Below are positions 1 through 10,770 of a stretch of 64,000 bases of DNA, in pieces; position 1 is the stretch's first letter, and each line of letters starts with the position of its first letter. Both the position numbers and the translations under genes were made by a program. The notes under the pieces were generated by a model that ran no database searches, was not told the DNA's origin, and saw only the letters and a program-made list of their open reading frames with translations. Source of the stretch: Macrothele yani (Eukaryota > Arthropoda > Arachnida > Araneae > Macrothelidae); contig CM077002.1 in the NCBI GenBank assembly GCA_039090855.1, positions 85,812,194-85,876,193 of the forward strand. The letters are read 5' to 3'.

Positions 1-86
1 GCCCCCGGCCCCCTTTCGGGGGTAGATGTGACGTACCTGCCAGCAGGACGCACACGACATAAAGGCAGATAGTAGTCAGAACAAAC

Positions 87-159
87 GTCCGCCTAGCTGA
101 ATTGGTAGAGTGACTTATTCCGGAATGAGGGGATCCGGGTTCGAATCCCGGCGTAGACC
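87..159 (+). pseudogene. tRNA-like sequence (tRNA pseudogene or tRNA-derived SINE head)
   Basis: The segment has a box A match (TAGCTGAATTGG) and a perfect box B (GGTTCGAATCC). The T arm is a perfect 5-bp stem around TTCGAAT. The acceptor stem pairs only about 5 of 7 positions, and the anticodon arm pairs well only if the loop is 6 nt, so a functional tRNA is unlikely. It lies next to the 3' end of the gag fragment on the other strand, which may have been truncated by its insertion. A SINE head and a decayed tRNA gene cannot be separated here. Confidence 0.5.
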
Positions 160-176
160 AAAAATGACGGAGAAAT

Positions 177-779
177 TTACTTCGTTATAAGTCGAACTGT
201 TTCCAGGGCAAACGAGACTGGGTTATCTGACGCTCGCTGTCGCCAGGAAAACAGTTGTTGTGCAAGTCCGGCCTTATTGGTGCCAAAAGGAAAGACATCC
301 AAAAAGTCAGCTCGAAATTGCTGATAGGAGCCCTCTGGGTTCATTCGACGCCACTGTCTGTACCAGACCTTTCCCGTGTCTTGCAAACATGTGCCAGCAA
401 TAGGTATCTGACAGTCTTCAGGAACATTATAAAGGTCAAAATGATCGTCCAGATCCTCCAAAAACCTAAGCGAACCGCCGTTTCCCCTAAATATAATAGA
501 ACCCGCATGGGGTACGTAATGAGCAAGAATTTTGCTCCTTCCCATCGGAGGTGGGGGAGTAAATATTTGTTGAGGCACTGCGGTCGAAGTACGCGGTACA
601 TAAGCTTCGTACCTCGCGTATTCACTGTCTGGTAGGTCAGAACCGCAGGCCTGATATAGAGCGCTTGGTGAGTTATGAGGAACTCTATAATGCTGAATGC
701 GTAAATTGTCATCTATAGAGTTATGAGCCTCATGGTTATGTTGATAGAAGAGACCGATAGGATCAGTTACGTTATCCAT
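177..779 (-). CDS. gag: Gag-like protein of an LTR retrotransposon, partial
   Basis: A 200-residue frame starts 47 bp inside the LTR and primer site, where gag is expected. The N-terminal half is low complexity with prolines (PPPP near residue 77). The C-terminal half looks like a retrotransposon gag capsid domain: GTCLQDTGKVWYRQW, then YQQFRADFLDVF, then a glutamine-rich helix ending near PVSFALETVRLI. Family knowledge: such Gag proteins form cytoplasmic particles that package the element RNA. The frame ends at a stop near the tRNA-like sequence, and no zinc knuckle, protease or RT follows, so the element is truncated or runs out of the window. Gypsy versus BEL origin is not decided. Confidence 0.7.
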   Translation of the reverse strand: MDNVTDPIGLFYQHNHEAHNSIDDNLRIQHYRVPHNSPSALYQACGSDLPDSEYARYEAYVPRTSTAVPQQIFTPPPPMGRSKILAHYVPHAGSIIFRGNGGSLRFLEDLDDHFDLYNVPEDCQIPIAGTCLQDTGKVWYRQWRRMNPEGSYQQFRADFLDVFPFGTNKAGLAQQLFSWRQRASDNPVSFALETVRLITK

Positions 780-810
780 ATTCCGTGACTTCTAGGAATC
801 TGTTCGAGGG

Positions 811-825
811 AAAATTCGGGCGCCA
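811..825 (-). promoter_or_regulatory. Primer binding site, tRNA-Lys type
   Basis: Just inside the LTR, the minus strand reads TGGCGCCCGAA. This complements the 3' end of a tRNA-Lys and is the primer type used by many retroelements. It starts 2 nt from the LTR boundary, which supports both the LTR end and the direction of the gag frame. Confidence 0.75.
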
Positions 826-826
826 A

Positions 827-1288
827 TGTAGCGTAAAAGTCTTGTCTTACTTTTACGCTAACTTAAAATGTCAACATACCAATAAATTAGTTCCTAAATG
901 AAAGAAACCTTAACGGCCAGACGAAACATGCAAACAGAAGTCAACTTACGGAAAATGTCCTTAATTCACGATGGAATGCACTACTACTCTCCACACATTT
1001 ATCACACCATTCTTTTCAATAATCATCAATTCATAATACAACGTTCTCATACAACTCTCTCGACGGTACAGCGCTCGTAATAATCGCTCTCTATATAGTC
1101 GTCGTTTTTACCTCTTGCTCTTATCATATAACAGGCATACGTCATGTGCATTCAACCTCAATTATGTTGCCAAACGTATTCGTTTGAGAAAAGATATTTC
1201 GTTAAGCGTGAAGAATACTGAGAATAAACTCAAGATTTACATAGGGAAAGAAACTAAAAAGGAAAGTTAATCCAGAATATACGTCACA
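827..1288 (-). repeat. Long terminal repeat (5' LTR of the gag element)
   Basis: On the minus strand the segment runs from TGTGACGTATATTC to TACGCTACA, giving the TG...CA ends typical of LTRs. It is followed directly by a primer binding site and gag. A TATA-like box lies near 1091-1098. The outer end abuts RTE LINE sequence at 1289. A diverged relative lies at about 63.3-63.8 kb. Confidence 0.75.
1091..1098 (-). promoter_or_regulatory. TATA-like box in the LTR
   Basis: CTATATAG lies about 190 bp inside the LTR. The related LTR at the window end has TATAAATAG in a comparable place near 63.66 kb. These could be the Pol II core promoter; no transcript evidence is available. Confidence 0.4.
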
Positions 1289-2646
1289 AAGTCATATCTT
1301 CCTTAATTGTTCTCATGTCTCTTCTTTTTTGCATCAACATTTTGGTTTTTTCTGATAATTTGTTCACATGCAACTTGTTCTTAGACCCAGCTAATTTTGT
1401 TGCTGTTTCCATAAGAGCTTTGGTTAATTTTCTGTTAACTTCAGAAATATCCACTTTTTCCGATGTTAGGCCTTCTAAAGCAGAGAATCTGTTCTTCAGT
1501 TCCAACTTGAAGGTATTATGGTGGTTTTTAAGGTTGGTTATGTCAATACATTTTGTTTGTCTTATGAGTTTGTCACGTTCGAGTTTAGTGTTGAGGTGCA
1601 TCTTACATCTCACCAATCTATGGTCACTACCTGTGTTGAACTTGTTTAGCATACTGCCGTCTTCTATGACGAATTTTTTGTTACACACAATAAAATCAAT
1701 TTTACTAGTTGTCCTATTTGGATTTCTCCATGTCCATTTCCTGTGTGGCTTTTCTTGAAAAAGGAGTTAAAGACGAAAAACCTTTCTGCCTCTGCAAACT
1801 TAACGAGAGTATTTCCACTCTGGTTTCTGTTGCCGTGACCGAATTTACCTACTAAAGTTTCATTCTTTTGCCGTTGCCCTATTTTTGCATTGAAATCTCT
1901 CACAATTATCTTCAAGTGCTGCTTACCTTTATTATTTAGATGACGAATTTCCTCATAAAATTCTTCAATTTCTTCTTCTGGATGACTTGTGGTGGGTGCA
2001 TAAATTTGAATAATCTGAGCCTTATATCTTCTCGAGAGTTGGATAACGAGTCGTGCAGCTCTGTCAGAAGAACTTTCAACTTCTACAACCTTATCTTTCA
2101 GTCTCTTGTTTATTATAAATCCAACACCACTAGTTCTTCCAGTATCTGTCCCACGATAGTAGAAGAGATGTCCACTTTTCAGTTCAATGAGATCTTCTCC
2201 TTTTCTCCTTACCTCACTCAGCCTGATGATATCCCAATTGATCCTTTGTAGTTCCTCTTCCAATTCAAGAAACCTTGAATCAGAAGATAGGGAGCGTCCA
2301 TTATACGTAGCCAAGGCCAGCATCAGATGGCAGCCTAGTCCGGTCCTCCAGGGATTCTCAGCACCCTCTGTCTTCATGTCGCACTGGCCGCTGCCTTGGC
2401 CAGGTACATTCCAGCTGCCGGAGACTGAGGGCCAAGATTTAAGTTCTGGAGTCATTTTGGAGGAGGCCATAACTCACCACGGTATCCAAGCGGGTTGGTG
2501 AGTGTGGGATAGCATTTCGTCTAATCCCAATGGTATAGTTATACCGCTATTGGCAGTCGTCAGAGCCCCTTTAGTGGGAACAGGATGCATCACGAGAAGG
2601 TGGGGTTGACATTTGTCAAGGAGAGGCTGGGATGTTACGCATCACC
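1289..2646 (-). mobile_element. RTE-clade LINE, 3'-truncated copy 1
   Basis: The 5' end (near 2646) matches the 5' end of the longer RTE copy at 12,830. The body covers the 5' leader, the endonuclease and the start of the endonuclease-RT linker. The copy stops at 1289 where the LTR begins, so the RT half is missing. The two copies are similar enough to align by eye throughout. Confidence 0.85.
1664..2470 (-). pseudogene. AP-type endonuclease of RTE LINE, decayed
   Basis: A 268-residue frame shows the apurinic-endonuclease motifs of non-LTR retrotransposons in order: TYNGRS (catalytic N), LSEVRRK (E), GVGFIINKRL, IYAPTTSHPEEE, and VRDFNAKIG. The usual GDFN is RDFN here. The final SDHRLV motif is in the overlapping frame at 1284-1688, so a frameshift separates it. 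The domain nicks the target DNA to prime reverse transcription. In annotation pipelines this family is often mislabelled craniofacial development protein 2-like. Confidence 0.85.
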
Positions 2647-2798
2647 TGACCTTACATATAGGAATGTGGATATACGCTCTTCCCAATAAGCACAATTGCA
2701 GCTTCACTGGCAGCGAAACGCGGAATTTGCTGAACTAAATGGTAAAATACTGCTGACAGCAGAAATATTCTGATTGCAAAGTTGTAGATCAGAAAGTA

Positions 2799-4308
2799 CA
2801 CTCATGCTCCAAAATTAAAGATAATGTTAGTTTCGACTCTTCCACCCTTAGGACTGCAACAAAAATGTTCTAGATATGGAGCATATTGAACTAAACGAAA
2901 ATTCAGAACGAAAACAAAATGCTACAGGATTCGCCTTAGTGGTCAAAATAAAGAAAAACAGCCCCATGGATCTAATTTGCAATACACATCTGGTGCAAAC
3001 ACAAATGTTTTGTGGTGAAGAAAGTGTTCAGGATGCTGTTTGTTGGCCTGACACAGCAACATATGGGCATACTCGGCACCAGATTATCAAACTGTGTTTG
3101 AGGTACGGAATCCCACTCTTGCATCAATGATTTCCAAAGTTCCAGAAAAGTTCTAGGAGGTGGATGAAGTCCTGTAATACGTCTCCGGAGTGTGTCCCGC
3201 GCATGTTTACTGGGGTTTACCTCGGGAGAGCGAGATAGCCACTGTAAGCGGGGGATATCCTCACTTCCCACGCATTCCTCACAACGGCCGCTTGATGAGG
3301 TCGTGCGTTGTTATTCATAAGCATGAACTCAGGTCCCATTGCACCCCTGAATAGCCGGACATATTTTTGCAGAAAGAAATCTCGGTACGTCTGGTCCCTC
3401 ACGGTTCCTGTTTCGAACACATGGAGGGGTGAACGTGAACCCAACATTATTCCGCCCTACACTAGAATTCCACCGCCGCCAAAATGATGATTATCAAGGA
3501 TGTTGAAGATGTAACGTGTTCCAGGTGCGCTCCAGATGAAAACACGACATAAATCATTGTGCAGACTAAACCTGGATTCGTCAGTAAACAAAACACAGGC
3601 TCATTGTTCAGCTGTCCAAGCACAATGTTCTCTGCACCAAGCTACATGGGCTCTTCGATGGGCTGCAGTTAACGGGATGCATCTGGCAGGCCTGCGAGCA
3701 TGCAAGCCGTGCTCACTCAATCGTTTGTACACGGTATGCCTTGAAACCGTGGTTCCTTGATCTGTGTGTCAGCTGAAAGGTCTCTGGCAAGGTTTCATGT
3801 CCTACTCTGCTTGTGCCGTCTGGTAGTTAGTGATAAAAGACGTTCTTGTTGTGGTGTCGTAATCCACGGACCTTCTGTGCTGAAGAGACGAGACACATTT
3901 TCATCCTGTTGGAACTGCCGACAGACTCTAGAAATGACACTTTGTGCGACATGCAGCTCCTGGGACATTGCTATCTGGGTTTGGCAAGCCTCGAGTCAAC
4001 CGATGATTTTGCCCAGCATAACCTCATCAATATGGGTTCGCTGAGCCATATTGATTTGGTATACAGCACTGTCGCACCTCCAAAACGAACAATACCTGCT
4101 CTATTCTGATGCTCTGACGTCTCTTTCTATAAACCGCCGTGTGCTGAGTGACATATGCCGTGCTCCTAGCGTCGCCATCGGTCTGCTGGAGCAACTGATG
4201 GACTTTCGTCATTCCGGAAGAAATATGGTAGTTTGCATGACTTATTACTTAGTGTAGTGTAACATTTTCCTGTGATTCACAATTATCCTTAATTTTTGAG
4301 CATGAGTG
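2799..4308 (-). mobile_element. Tc1-family element B, inactive
   Basis: The ends are inverted repeats: CACTCATGCTCCAAAATTAA on the left, with a close complement on the right, each flanked by TA (2797-2798 and 4309-4310). The minus strand carries broken transposase pieces, including FETGTVRDQTYRDFFL and RLFRGAMGPEFMLMNNNARP near 3217-3447, then a degraded DDE tail (SRSPEVNPSKHARD) near 2972-3271. The catalytic DDN is NNN, so the enzyme is dead. Confidence 0.85.
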
Positions 4309-4429
4309 TATTGCGCAGAAAATGGATGTTACAATTTTTCAAAGTGGAAAAGGAAAGGCAAAGAAGTACAATGAAACATGATTACGTAACGGGACATTTC
4401 CAGTTTATTCAAGGTTGGCAGATAGTTCT

Positions 4430-4910
4430 ACGAATTTGTTAACTGCCCAGCAGCACAAAACACAACACATAGAAATGGCAATATGGAGAACACTGCTAGC
4501 AGATAGAAAGTGATAAACAGCCCAATCGCTTGCATGCTGTACAATGTTATTTAAACAACTGTCCCAGAAGCAGACAACGAACATCGCGTCCAATAACACA
4601 GGTGTAGAATATTGCAAAAGAGTTCTCTTATGTGTTTAATGTAAGCGTAATGCCAGTGCTGCTGCAAAACTCTACGCCAACAGATTTCCCCAGAGGCCGT
4701 CGCCCAAATTTGAGTTACAAAAGTACAGAGCAGCGTCCGAGATCGATTACATCGTGCCGTGAGAATAGAGATATTAATGCCTAGTAGTTGGTGCATCCTC
4801 ACATCGGAAAATGGCATGTATCCATCGCATTTGGGCTGAATTATGAGAAAGTCCTCAGTATCCTTCATTAGTAACACGTTCGGTAGAGCCGGATCTTTCA
4901 GCAACATGCT
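4430..4910 (-). other. Possible decayed transposase N-terminal fragment, uncertain
   Basis: The minus-strand frame at 4551-4907 contains WRRVLQQHWHYAYIKHIREL. This resembles the helix-turn-helix end and Y-x-Y motif of some mariner-related transposases. No catalytic region is visible. The resemblance is weak and could be chance. Confidence 0.25.
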
Positions 4911-5124
4911 TTACAGGACAGTGACGGTGAATAAAGACTAAACTGGTGCAATGAATTACCTCTTCAATGCTGCGGAAGAAAGATTGATTCTCATTACAAC
5001 ATTTTGTGGAGAGGTAAGGCGAAATTCATCCACGATTGCGTAATCAGTTCGAACGATATGCTGCACATAAAAAATCTGCGATGTACACGAAATGTTCGTC
5101 ACCAAGTCCAATGGCCTACAAATA

Positions 5125-6340
5125 CACTATTATGACAAAAGTCACCGAACACCTAGAAGTGAAGCACAACATAGCATTTATTGACATACATTAGTACGGT
5201 GTGGTTCCACCTTTAGCCTTAATGCATGCACTGACCCTTCGAGACATGCTTTCGACAAGGTTTTGGAACACAGCGATAGGTATGCGCTTCCATTCGGTAC
5301 ATAATACGGCCGCTAACTGTTGCTTAGTAGTAGGCCTTGGTTCCAAACTTCTTATGCGGCGCTCTAATTCATCCCATAGGTGCTCTATGGGATTAAGACC
5401 AGGGCTCTGTGCTGGCCACTCCACACACGATACGGAATTATGCTTTATAGTTCGGTTCATTATCCTGCTGGTCCCAACAAGGCTCGGTTACATAGTATTG
5501 CCACAGAGTTGGTAGGGCATAATTTCCCAGAATATCGAGGTAGACGTGCTGGTTAACAGGTTTGTCCACGAAAACCAATGGGTCGGGACCGTATCACGAA
5601 AAACACCCCCACACGAGTACACTGCCAGTTCCAAACTTGTCCGTTGGAACAGTACACTGTGGTAAATAGCGTTCCCCTGGCTGCCGCTGTACCTACACAC
5701 GGCCATCAGACTAATGGATCGTGTATCTGGATTCATCAGTCCATAGGACCCGTTTCCAATGATCTACGGTACACGATAAATGTTCTTTGCACCATGCTAA
5801 GCGACGAGTAGCTTTCCGAGTGGAGATGAAAGGCTTATGAGCAGCTGCGCGACCACGGTAACCCTTGGAATGAAGTTCTCTGCGAATGGTACGTATACAT
5901 ACCGAGGTTCTAGCATTTTTACTCACCTGTACACCGAGGTCTTGTGCAGTACTCCGTCGATTAGCTTTAACGACTCTCCTGAGGCTTCGACGTCCTCTAT
6001 CACTGATTTTCTTTGGTCTGCCGGTACGTTTTGCTGCTTCAGGAACGGCATGTGTCTTCCACTTATTCAGTACATCCAAAACAGTTGACTTGGGTATGTT
6101 TAAACGCCTCTCGGTTTCTTTTATGGACAGCCTACTAATATAACACTTAACAATCTTTCCTTTCTTAAAGTCAGTTCTCTCCCGCCGCGACATTTTCACT
6201 CAACCTCACAGTGCGATATGATCACGGTCAGCTGCAGGCTTGGTTTTATACCGTTTGCAGCTGTACTGCGATCTAAACAACGCCGTGGATCCGTTCATTT
6301 GCTTTTGAAGGGGTGTCCGGTGACTTTTTTCAATATAGTG
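5125..6340 (-). mobile_element. Tc1-family element A
   Basis: Inverted repeats of about 29 bp (CACTATTATGACAAAAGTCA on the left, with the matching complement on the right) are flanked by TA duplications at 5123-5124 and 6341-6342. At 1,216 bp this is close to the size expected for a complete Tc1 element. The transposase it carries is frameshifted. Confidence 0.92.
5191..6199 (-). pseudogene. Tc1 transposase, frameshifted
   Basis: The N-terminal frame (5711-6199) has the paired helix-turn-helix with FKKGKIVKCYISRLSIKETE and the GRPKK AT-hook-like linker, then the first catalytic Asp in VLWTDESRY. The centre (5488-5736) is out of frame. The C-terminal frame (5191-5460) holds SPGLNPIEHLWDELERRI with the catalytic Glu, and ends ...KAKGGTTPY. 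The family binds its inverted repeats and moves by cut and paste into TA. At least two frameshifts make this copy inactive. Confidence 0.9.
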
Positions 6341-6817
6341 TATATGGTGCGGTACTTGACGGAATGCTATTATTGGACCATTGTTTATAATAATCTCTGA
6401 CTGGCGTTCTCTTTATGGATGTCATACTAAATCACTTGAATAGCAGGTTGGAAAACGTACCACTGAGCAATTTAGATGAAATGGAAAGTGTATTTTTGCA
6501 TTTTGCCAATAGATATCGTTGGTACTAGTTTCAAAGTTGCAGATACATGGTATTTGCCTATTCTGAAAGGTGAGGTTTCAAGGCGCTTGTGTAAAAGGAA
6601 TTCATCGTGATTGGTTCAGTTGTGTTCATTTGACGTAGGTTAGAAGTTGGAAAACAAAAAGGTTCATTTTCGTCATTTAATGCTGTTTTTCTAACCCAAG
6701 GGTACAGACACGACCCAAAGCAAAATAATGGCAAGTGTTGTCAAGCGTTTGACTGTGCTAGTATCAGTTTGTAAGCTTCGTCATGGAGTCTACTCCATGA
6801 CCAAGCTCTGGGAAACA
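6341..6817. other. Unassigned, probably 5' part of the mariner
   Basis: No frame or repeat is recognised between Tc1-A and the first mariner-like codons. It may hold the 5' end of the decayed mariner, but no inverted repeat could be placed. Confidence 0.3.
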
Positions 6818-6946
6818 CATAGAAGTTGACGACGAAAAAATTAGGGCATTAATCGGAATCAATCCAAACAGTATAACCCGAGCAATTGCGCAGATACTAC
6901 GGATACCCAAGTGCAACTTGGCATTGCATTTTTGAATCGCCTTGAT

Positions 6947-7167
6947 TTTTTTATTATTTTTTTTTATGTTTAACGACCACCGTGAGCAACTCGATGGGCT
7001 ATAGGCAGTCGCACGTCCTTAATTTAGAGTCACTGGTTCAAGGAAAGAGCAAGAGCCAGTGCCGTACGACAAACACAACATCCATGCCTCACCGGGATTC
7101 GAACCCAGACCAATCTCGAACGAATAGTCAGAAGCGAGCGTTTAGACCCCTGCGTCACCGGGGCGGT
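6947..7167 (-). mobile_element. tRNA-derived SINE, copy 1
   Basis: On the minus strand the element starts with a tRNA-like head that carries box B GGTTCGAATCCCGG. A ~110-bp body follows (CCATCGAGTTGCTCACGG near its end), then an A-rich tail. It is flanked by the direct repeat GCCTTGAT at 6939-6946 and 7168-7175. It interrupts the mariner reading frame, so it is younger than the mariner. A second clear copy is at 27.65 kb. Confidence 0.85.
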
Positions 7168-7557
7168 GCCTTGATGTTTGGATACCACACGACATGAATG
7201 AGAAAAATAATCTCGATTTTATATCTGTTCACGATTCACTACTCAAATGGAAAGAAAACGATCCATTTCTGAAACGAATGATAAAGGGCGATATGAAATG
7301 GATTGAACCGGAAAGTTCGTGTAGCAAATGAAATGAGCCGCCGTCGGTCACTCCAAAGGCCTGTCTTCATACCAACACGGTAAATGATCAATGTGATGGG
7401 ACTGAAAGGGGACTCATTTTATTACGAGCTGCTGTCGAGCAGTAGAACGATCAATTCTGATAGGTATAACTGTTCTCAACTGGACCAGCTGCATGCCGCA
7501 TTTGACGACAAACACCCGGAAGTGGTCAACAGGAAGAGCGTTGTCTTTCACCAGTAG

Positions 7558-7616
7558 AACATTTTTTCCTGGTAACCAAAGATCTTCTGCGTCTTTGGTT
7601 ACCAGGAAAAAATGTT
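7558..7616. repeat. Perfect 25-bp palindrome with 9-nt loop
   Basis: AACATTTTTTCCTGGTAACC... at 7558-7582 is the exact reverse complement of 7592-7616. The right arm encodes mariner-like sequence; the left arm occupies the place of expected mariner codons. See findings. Confidence 0.9.
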
Positions 7617-7831
7617 GGAGCTTTGATGTAATCTCCTGCCTAACCAGGCTTATTTACCTGACCTTGCGCCTGGTATCTACAGAACCTCGTTCAATGAAAA
7701 AAATCTTCCTTCTTTGGTAGTCCTGCAAAAGTCATCTTGACTAGTTCCTTGCCAAAAAACGTACAAAGTCCTTGGCAGATAGAATCATCAAGATACCCGA
7801 TAGGGAAAAATTAATGATGCTTACATATATA

Positions 7832-9339
7832 TACTAATGTTCAAAATTAAGAGAATTTGCACATTTTGTCGAATTTCTGAAAAACTAATAAACACATTTC
7901 AATCAAATTTGGTACGGATACACAGTTATATAAGAGAAAAAATTATACCACACAACAGTCATGGTACGCACTCATGATCGTCGGTAAGGCTCATCAGCGC
8001 AGGAATGCCCAAAATCCACGTTTTAAGATCGAACATAAAATGACTCTAATATGGGGTATGGTCCCCTCTCACAGTCATACAGCTCTCACAGCGCGACGTC
8101 ATACTGGAAATGAGGCAGTTGATGAGTCCCTGTGGCAGTCGGTCCCACTCCTGCAGCAACGCAGTTTTCAGCTCCTGGATGGTTCTCGGGGAAGGGGGAT
8201 GGCGAACTGCAATTGCCCTCCCAAGAGCGTCTCAGACATGTTCGATAGGGTTTAGGTCTAGAGATATGGATGGCCAATCCATCCGGCGAATATCCTCAAT
8301 TTCAAGATAATCGTCGACCAGGTGAGCCCTATGTGGGCAAGCGCTGTAGTCCATAAAAAGGAACCGAGGGCCAACTGCGCCCCTGAAAAGTCGAACATTG
8401 GGCTGTAAGATCTCATCCCTATACCTCTCAGCCGTAATGGAACCTCTGTCAAACTCATGGAGAGATGCGCGGCCGTCAAACATGATGCCTGCCCAGACCA
8501 TGACACCTCCGCTGCCATAGCAGTCCATTTCTCGGATGTTGGAGGAAAGGTATCGGGTCCCAGGTTCTCTCAATATGACGGTACGTCGAGAATCAGTGTC
8601 CAGGCTGAATCGTGCCTCATCTGTGAAGAGAATGTTACCCCACTGGAGTCTGGCCCAAGGCTGATGTTGTCTGCACCATGATAAACGCCCTATCTTGTGT
8701 GCTGAAGTGAGCGGGACGCAGACAGCGGGTTTTCTGGCAAAAAACCCTCTCTCATGAAGCCTTCGGGGAACAGTAAACTCGGGTTCCAGTGGAGACATGC
8801 AGCTCACGAGATAGTTGTGTGGCTGTAGCAGTCCTGTAGTACCTTGCTGAAAGTGATAAACTAAATAACGATCTTCATTGGCTATCGTGGCTCTTGGACG
8901 ACCTTGCCCAGGCCTTCTCGATATGGATCCGGTGTCCTTAAACTGTTTCCACAAATTGCAGACGACACTGGGCGTTACATTGAGCTCTGTAGCAACCTGC
9001 ACTTGCGAGTGTCCTACCTCCAATCTACCGACGGTTCTCCACCTCATTCCATCATCAAAAAGTTTGTGACAACTCATTTTACCTGATTGCTTATGAAATC
9101 GAACCAACTCCTGCAAGAAACTCAACGAATGTCGCTGAGGAGTACGAGCGAACTAATCGCGGAAAAAGCCACGTGTGCTTTTCATTCCCTCCGCTGTCAC
9201 AGCTCCGCTCACACGCCCGTGTGTGATTATGTATTCGACACTGCAAATTTGCATTCTTATTCGGCGGCATAATTTGTACCTTTGGTTCCGTGTGAAAGTC
9301 GGCAAAATGTGCAAATTCTCTTAATTTTGAACACCAGTG
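7832..9339 (-). mobile_element. Tc1-family element C, nearly intact
   Basis: Inverted repeats containing GTTCAAAATTAAGAGAATTT are flanked by TA at 7830-7831 and 9340-9341. It is 1,508 bp long. The right TA abuts the ATC repeat tail of the neighbouring RTE element. Confidence 0.92.
8046..9125 (-). pseudogene. Tc1 transposase, one nonsense codon and a mutated catalytic Asp
   Basis: This is the best preserved transposase here. The frame runs uninterrupted from the start region (MSCHKLFDDGMRWRTVGRLE is a plausible start inside it) through the helix-turn-helix pair, GRPRA linker, FTDEARFSLD (first Asp), GGVMVWAGI and SLDLNPIEHV (Glu). A Trp codon is then TGA. The remainder (DALGRAIAVRHPPSPRT ... 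GDHTPY) continues in frame to a stop at 8046. The second catalytic position, normally MDDNA, reads MDYSA. With that and the nonsense codon it cannot be active. Confidence 0.9.
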
Positions 9340-9342
9340 TAT

Positions 9343-9371
9343 ATCATCATCATCATCATCATCATCATCAT
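9343..9371 (+). repeat. ATC/CAT microsatellite (RTE 3' tail)
   Basis: About nine ATC units occur at the 3' end of the minus-strand RTE element. A shorter GATGAT run ends the RTE fragment at 55.9 kb. Confidence 0.9.
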
Positions 9372-9456
9372 TGTCAACCATTATCAATCCACTGCTGGAC
9401 GAAGGTCTCTCCAAGTTTCCTCCACAACGGTCTGTCTTGTGCCAGTCTCCTCCATG

Positions 9457-9696
9457 TCACTCCCGTTCATCCACCCATCTTCCATGTGGTCTTCTTCTGG
9501 GTCTTTTCCTGTCCCTTGGAATCCAATCTAAAATTTCGGCTGTCCATCGATGGTCTGTCCTTCTGGCAGTATGTCCAGCCCATTGCCATTTCAGGGATTT
9601 AACTCTGATCATGATGTCTTCCACTCTTGTCATTTTTCTGATCCACGAGTTCTTCTTCTTATCTCTCCTGGTTACACCAAGCATGCACCTCTCCAT
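9457..9696 (-). pseudogene. RTE LINE C-terminal region
   Basis: The frame has MERCMLGVTRRD, WAGHTARRTDHRW and DRKRPRRRPHGRWVDE. This is the conserved tail after the RT domain in RTE-like polyproteins and is thought to bind RNA or DNA. It is separated from the RT frame at 9910-10434 by stops and frameshifts. The same block recurs at about 55.3-55.85 kb on the plus strand. Confidence 0.85.
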
Positions 9697-9909
9697 ACTG
9701 CTTTGAGTTGTCTACAGCCTTTGTATGTCTCTTTTAGTTAAGGTCCACGTCTCTGCACCATACGTAAGCACTGGAAGGATGCATTGATCAAACACTTTTC
9801 TTTTAAGATATAATGGCATATTGCTCTTGAAAATTATGCTGTTTCTTCCAAAAACTCTCCAAGCAAGTTTTGCACGCCTATTAATTTCTTCATCAATGTG
9901 ACCCTCACT

Positions 9910-10434
9910 TCATATCTGCTGTCCAAGATAAACGTACGTGTCTGTTATCTCCAGCTTTTTTCCATCAATCAATAAATCTTCATTTCTTGTAAAAGCATTG
10001 AACATCACTTTTGTCTTCTGAAAGTTCATTTTTAATCCCACTTCTTTACTCTTGTCAGCAACTTCCTGAATCATACTCTGCAGCTCTAAGGGTGTAGTTG
10101 CAAAAATGACTATGTCATCAGCAAAACGAAGGTGGGTTAGATAATCTCCATTAATCTTTATCCCTTTGTTTTCCCAGTTCAGTGATTGAAAGACATTTTC
10201 CAATGGGGCATTAAAGAGCTTCGGAGATATGGTGTCACCTTGTCTCACTCCTTTTCCAATTTTTATGTGTGTTGTATTTTCAAACAGCTGAATCTTTGCA
10301 CTTGCATTTTCATAGATGTTATTAATAATATTAATGTATGCATCTTCAATACCGCAGGATTTCAGAGCCATTGTAACTGCTGATGGTTTCACCGAATCAA
10401 AGGCTTTTTCATAATCGATAAAAGCTATGCACAA
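9910..10434 (-). pseudogene. Reverse transcriptase core of RTE LINE
   Basis: The frame shows RT motifs in order: AFIDYEKAFDSV (motif A, catalytic Asp), GVRQGDTISPKLFN (motif B), LRFADDIVIFA (motif C, catalytic Asp pair) and LKMNFQKTKVM (motif D/E). These residues are intact in this piece. The RT N-terminal motifs lie upstream in another frame at 10501-10770 (NYRPISLLSLSHLL). The enzyme copies LINE RNA at the nicked target. Fragmentation makes it non-functional. Confidence 0.9.
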
Positions 10435-10500
10435 TGGAAGTTCATATTCCCTCGCTCTTTCAATTAGTTCTCTCAGTACGTGGATGTGATCTATTGTGCT

Positions 10501-10770
10501 CTAGCTACTCCTGAATCCAGCTTGTTCTCTCGGTTGAGCCATGTCCAGTGTCACTTTCAATAGGTGTGAAAGAGATAGGAGGCTGATAGGTCTGTAGTTC
10601 CTGAGATCCTCAATGTCACCTTTTTTATGTAGCAAGATCATTGTAGCGTTGTTCCAATCCTCAGGTTCACAGTTGAATTTCCTTACGTATTCAGTGATAC
10701 TTTTTCGTACTGTCTTGCATAGCTCTATATATTCCACTTTGGAAGTCATACCTTCTTTAATTGTCCTCAT
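10501..10770 (-). pseudogene. RTE LINE linker and RT N-terminal motif, duplicated copy
   Basis: The frame joins linker sequence (KVEYIELCKTVRKSITEYV) directly to EDWNNATMILLHKKGD and NYRPISLLS, which are RT motifs 0-1, then REQAGFRSS. Compared with 11038-11796, about 100 residues between linker and RT are missing, so this piece is a deletion product that follows a duplicated linker. Confidence 0.8.

Larger units (their letters stand above)
6818..7810 (+). pseudogene. Mariner transposase pseudogene, split by a SINE
   Basis: Reading the plus strand across frames gives mariner-like blocks. VDDEKIRALIGINPNSITR (helix-turn-helix region) precedes the SINE. After it come LDVWIPHDMNEKNN, DSLLKWKENDPFLKRM and GDMKWI (first catalytic Asp region), then PEVVNRKSVVFHQ. 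The segment that should encode the second catalytic Asp and following residues is replaced by one arm of a perfect palindrome at 7558-7616. Several stops are present. Mariner transposases are TA-specific cut-and-paste enzymes; this copy is long dead. Terminal repeats were not located. Confidence 0.75.

Noticed and set aside
87..160. Functional tRNA gene
   Set aside because: Two acceptor-stem mismatches and an anticodon arm that pairs only with a 6-nt loop point to a pseudogene or SINE head.
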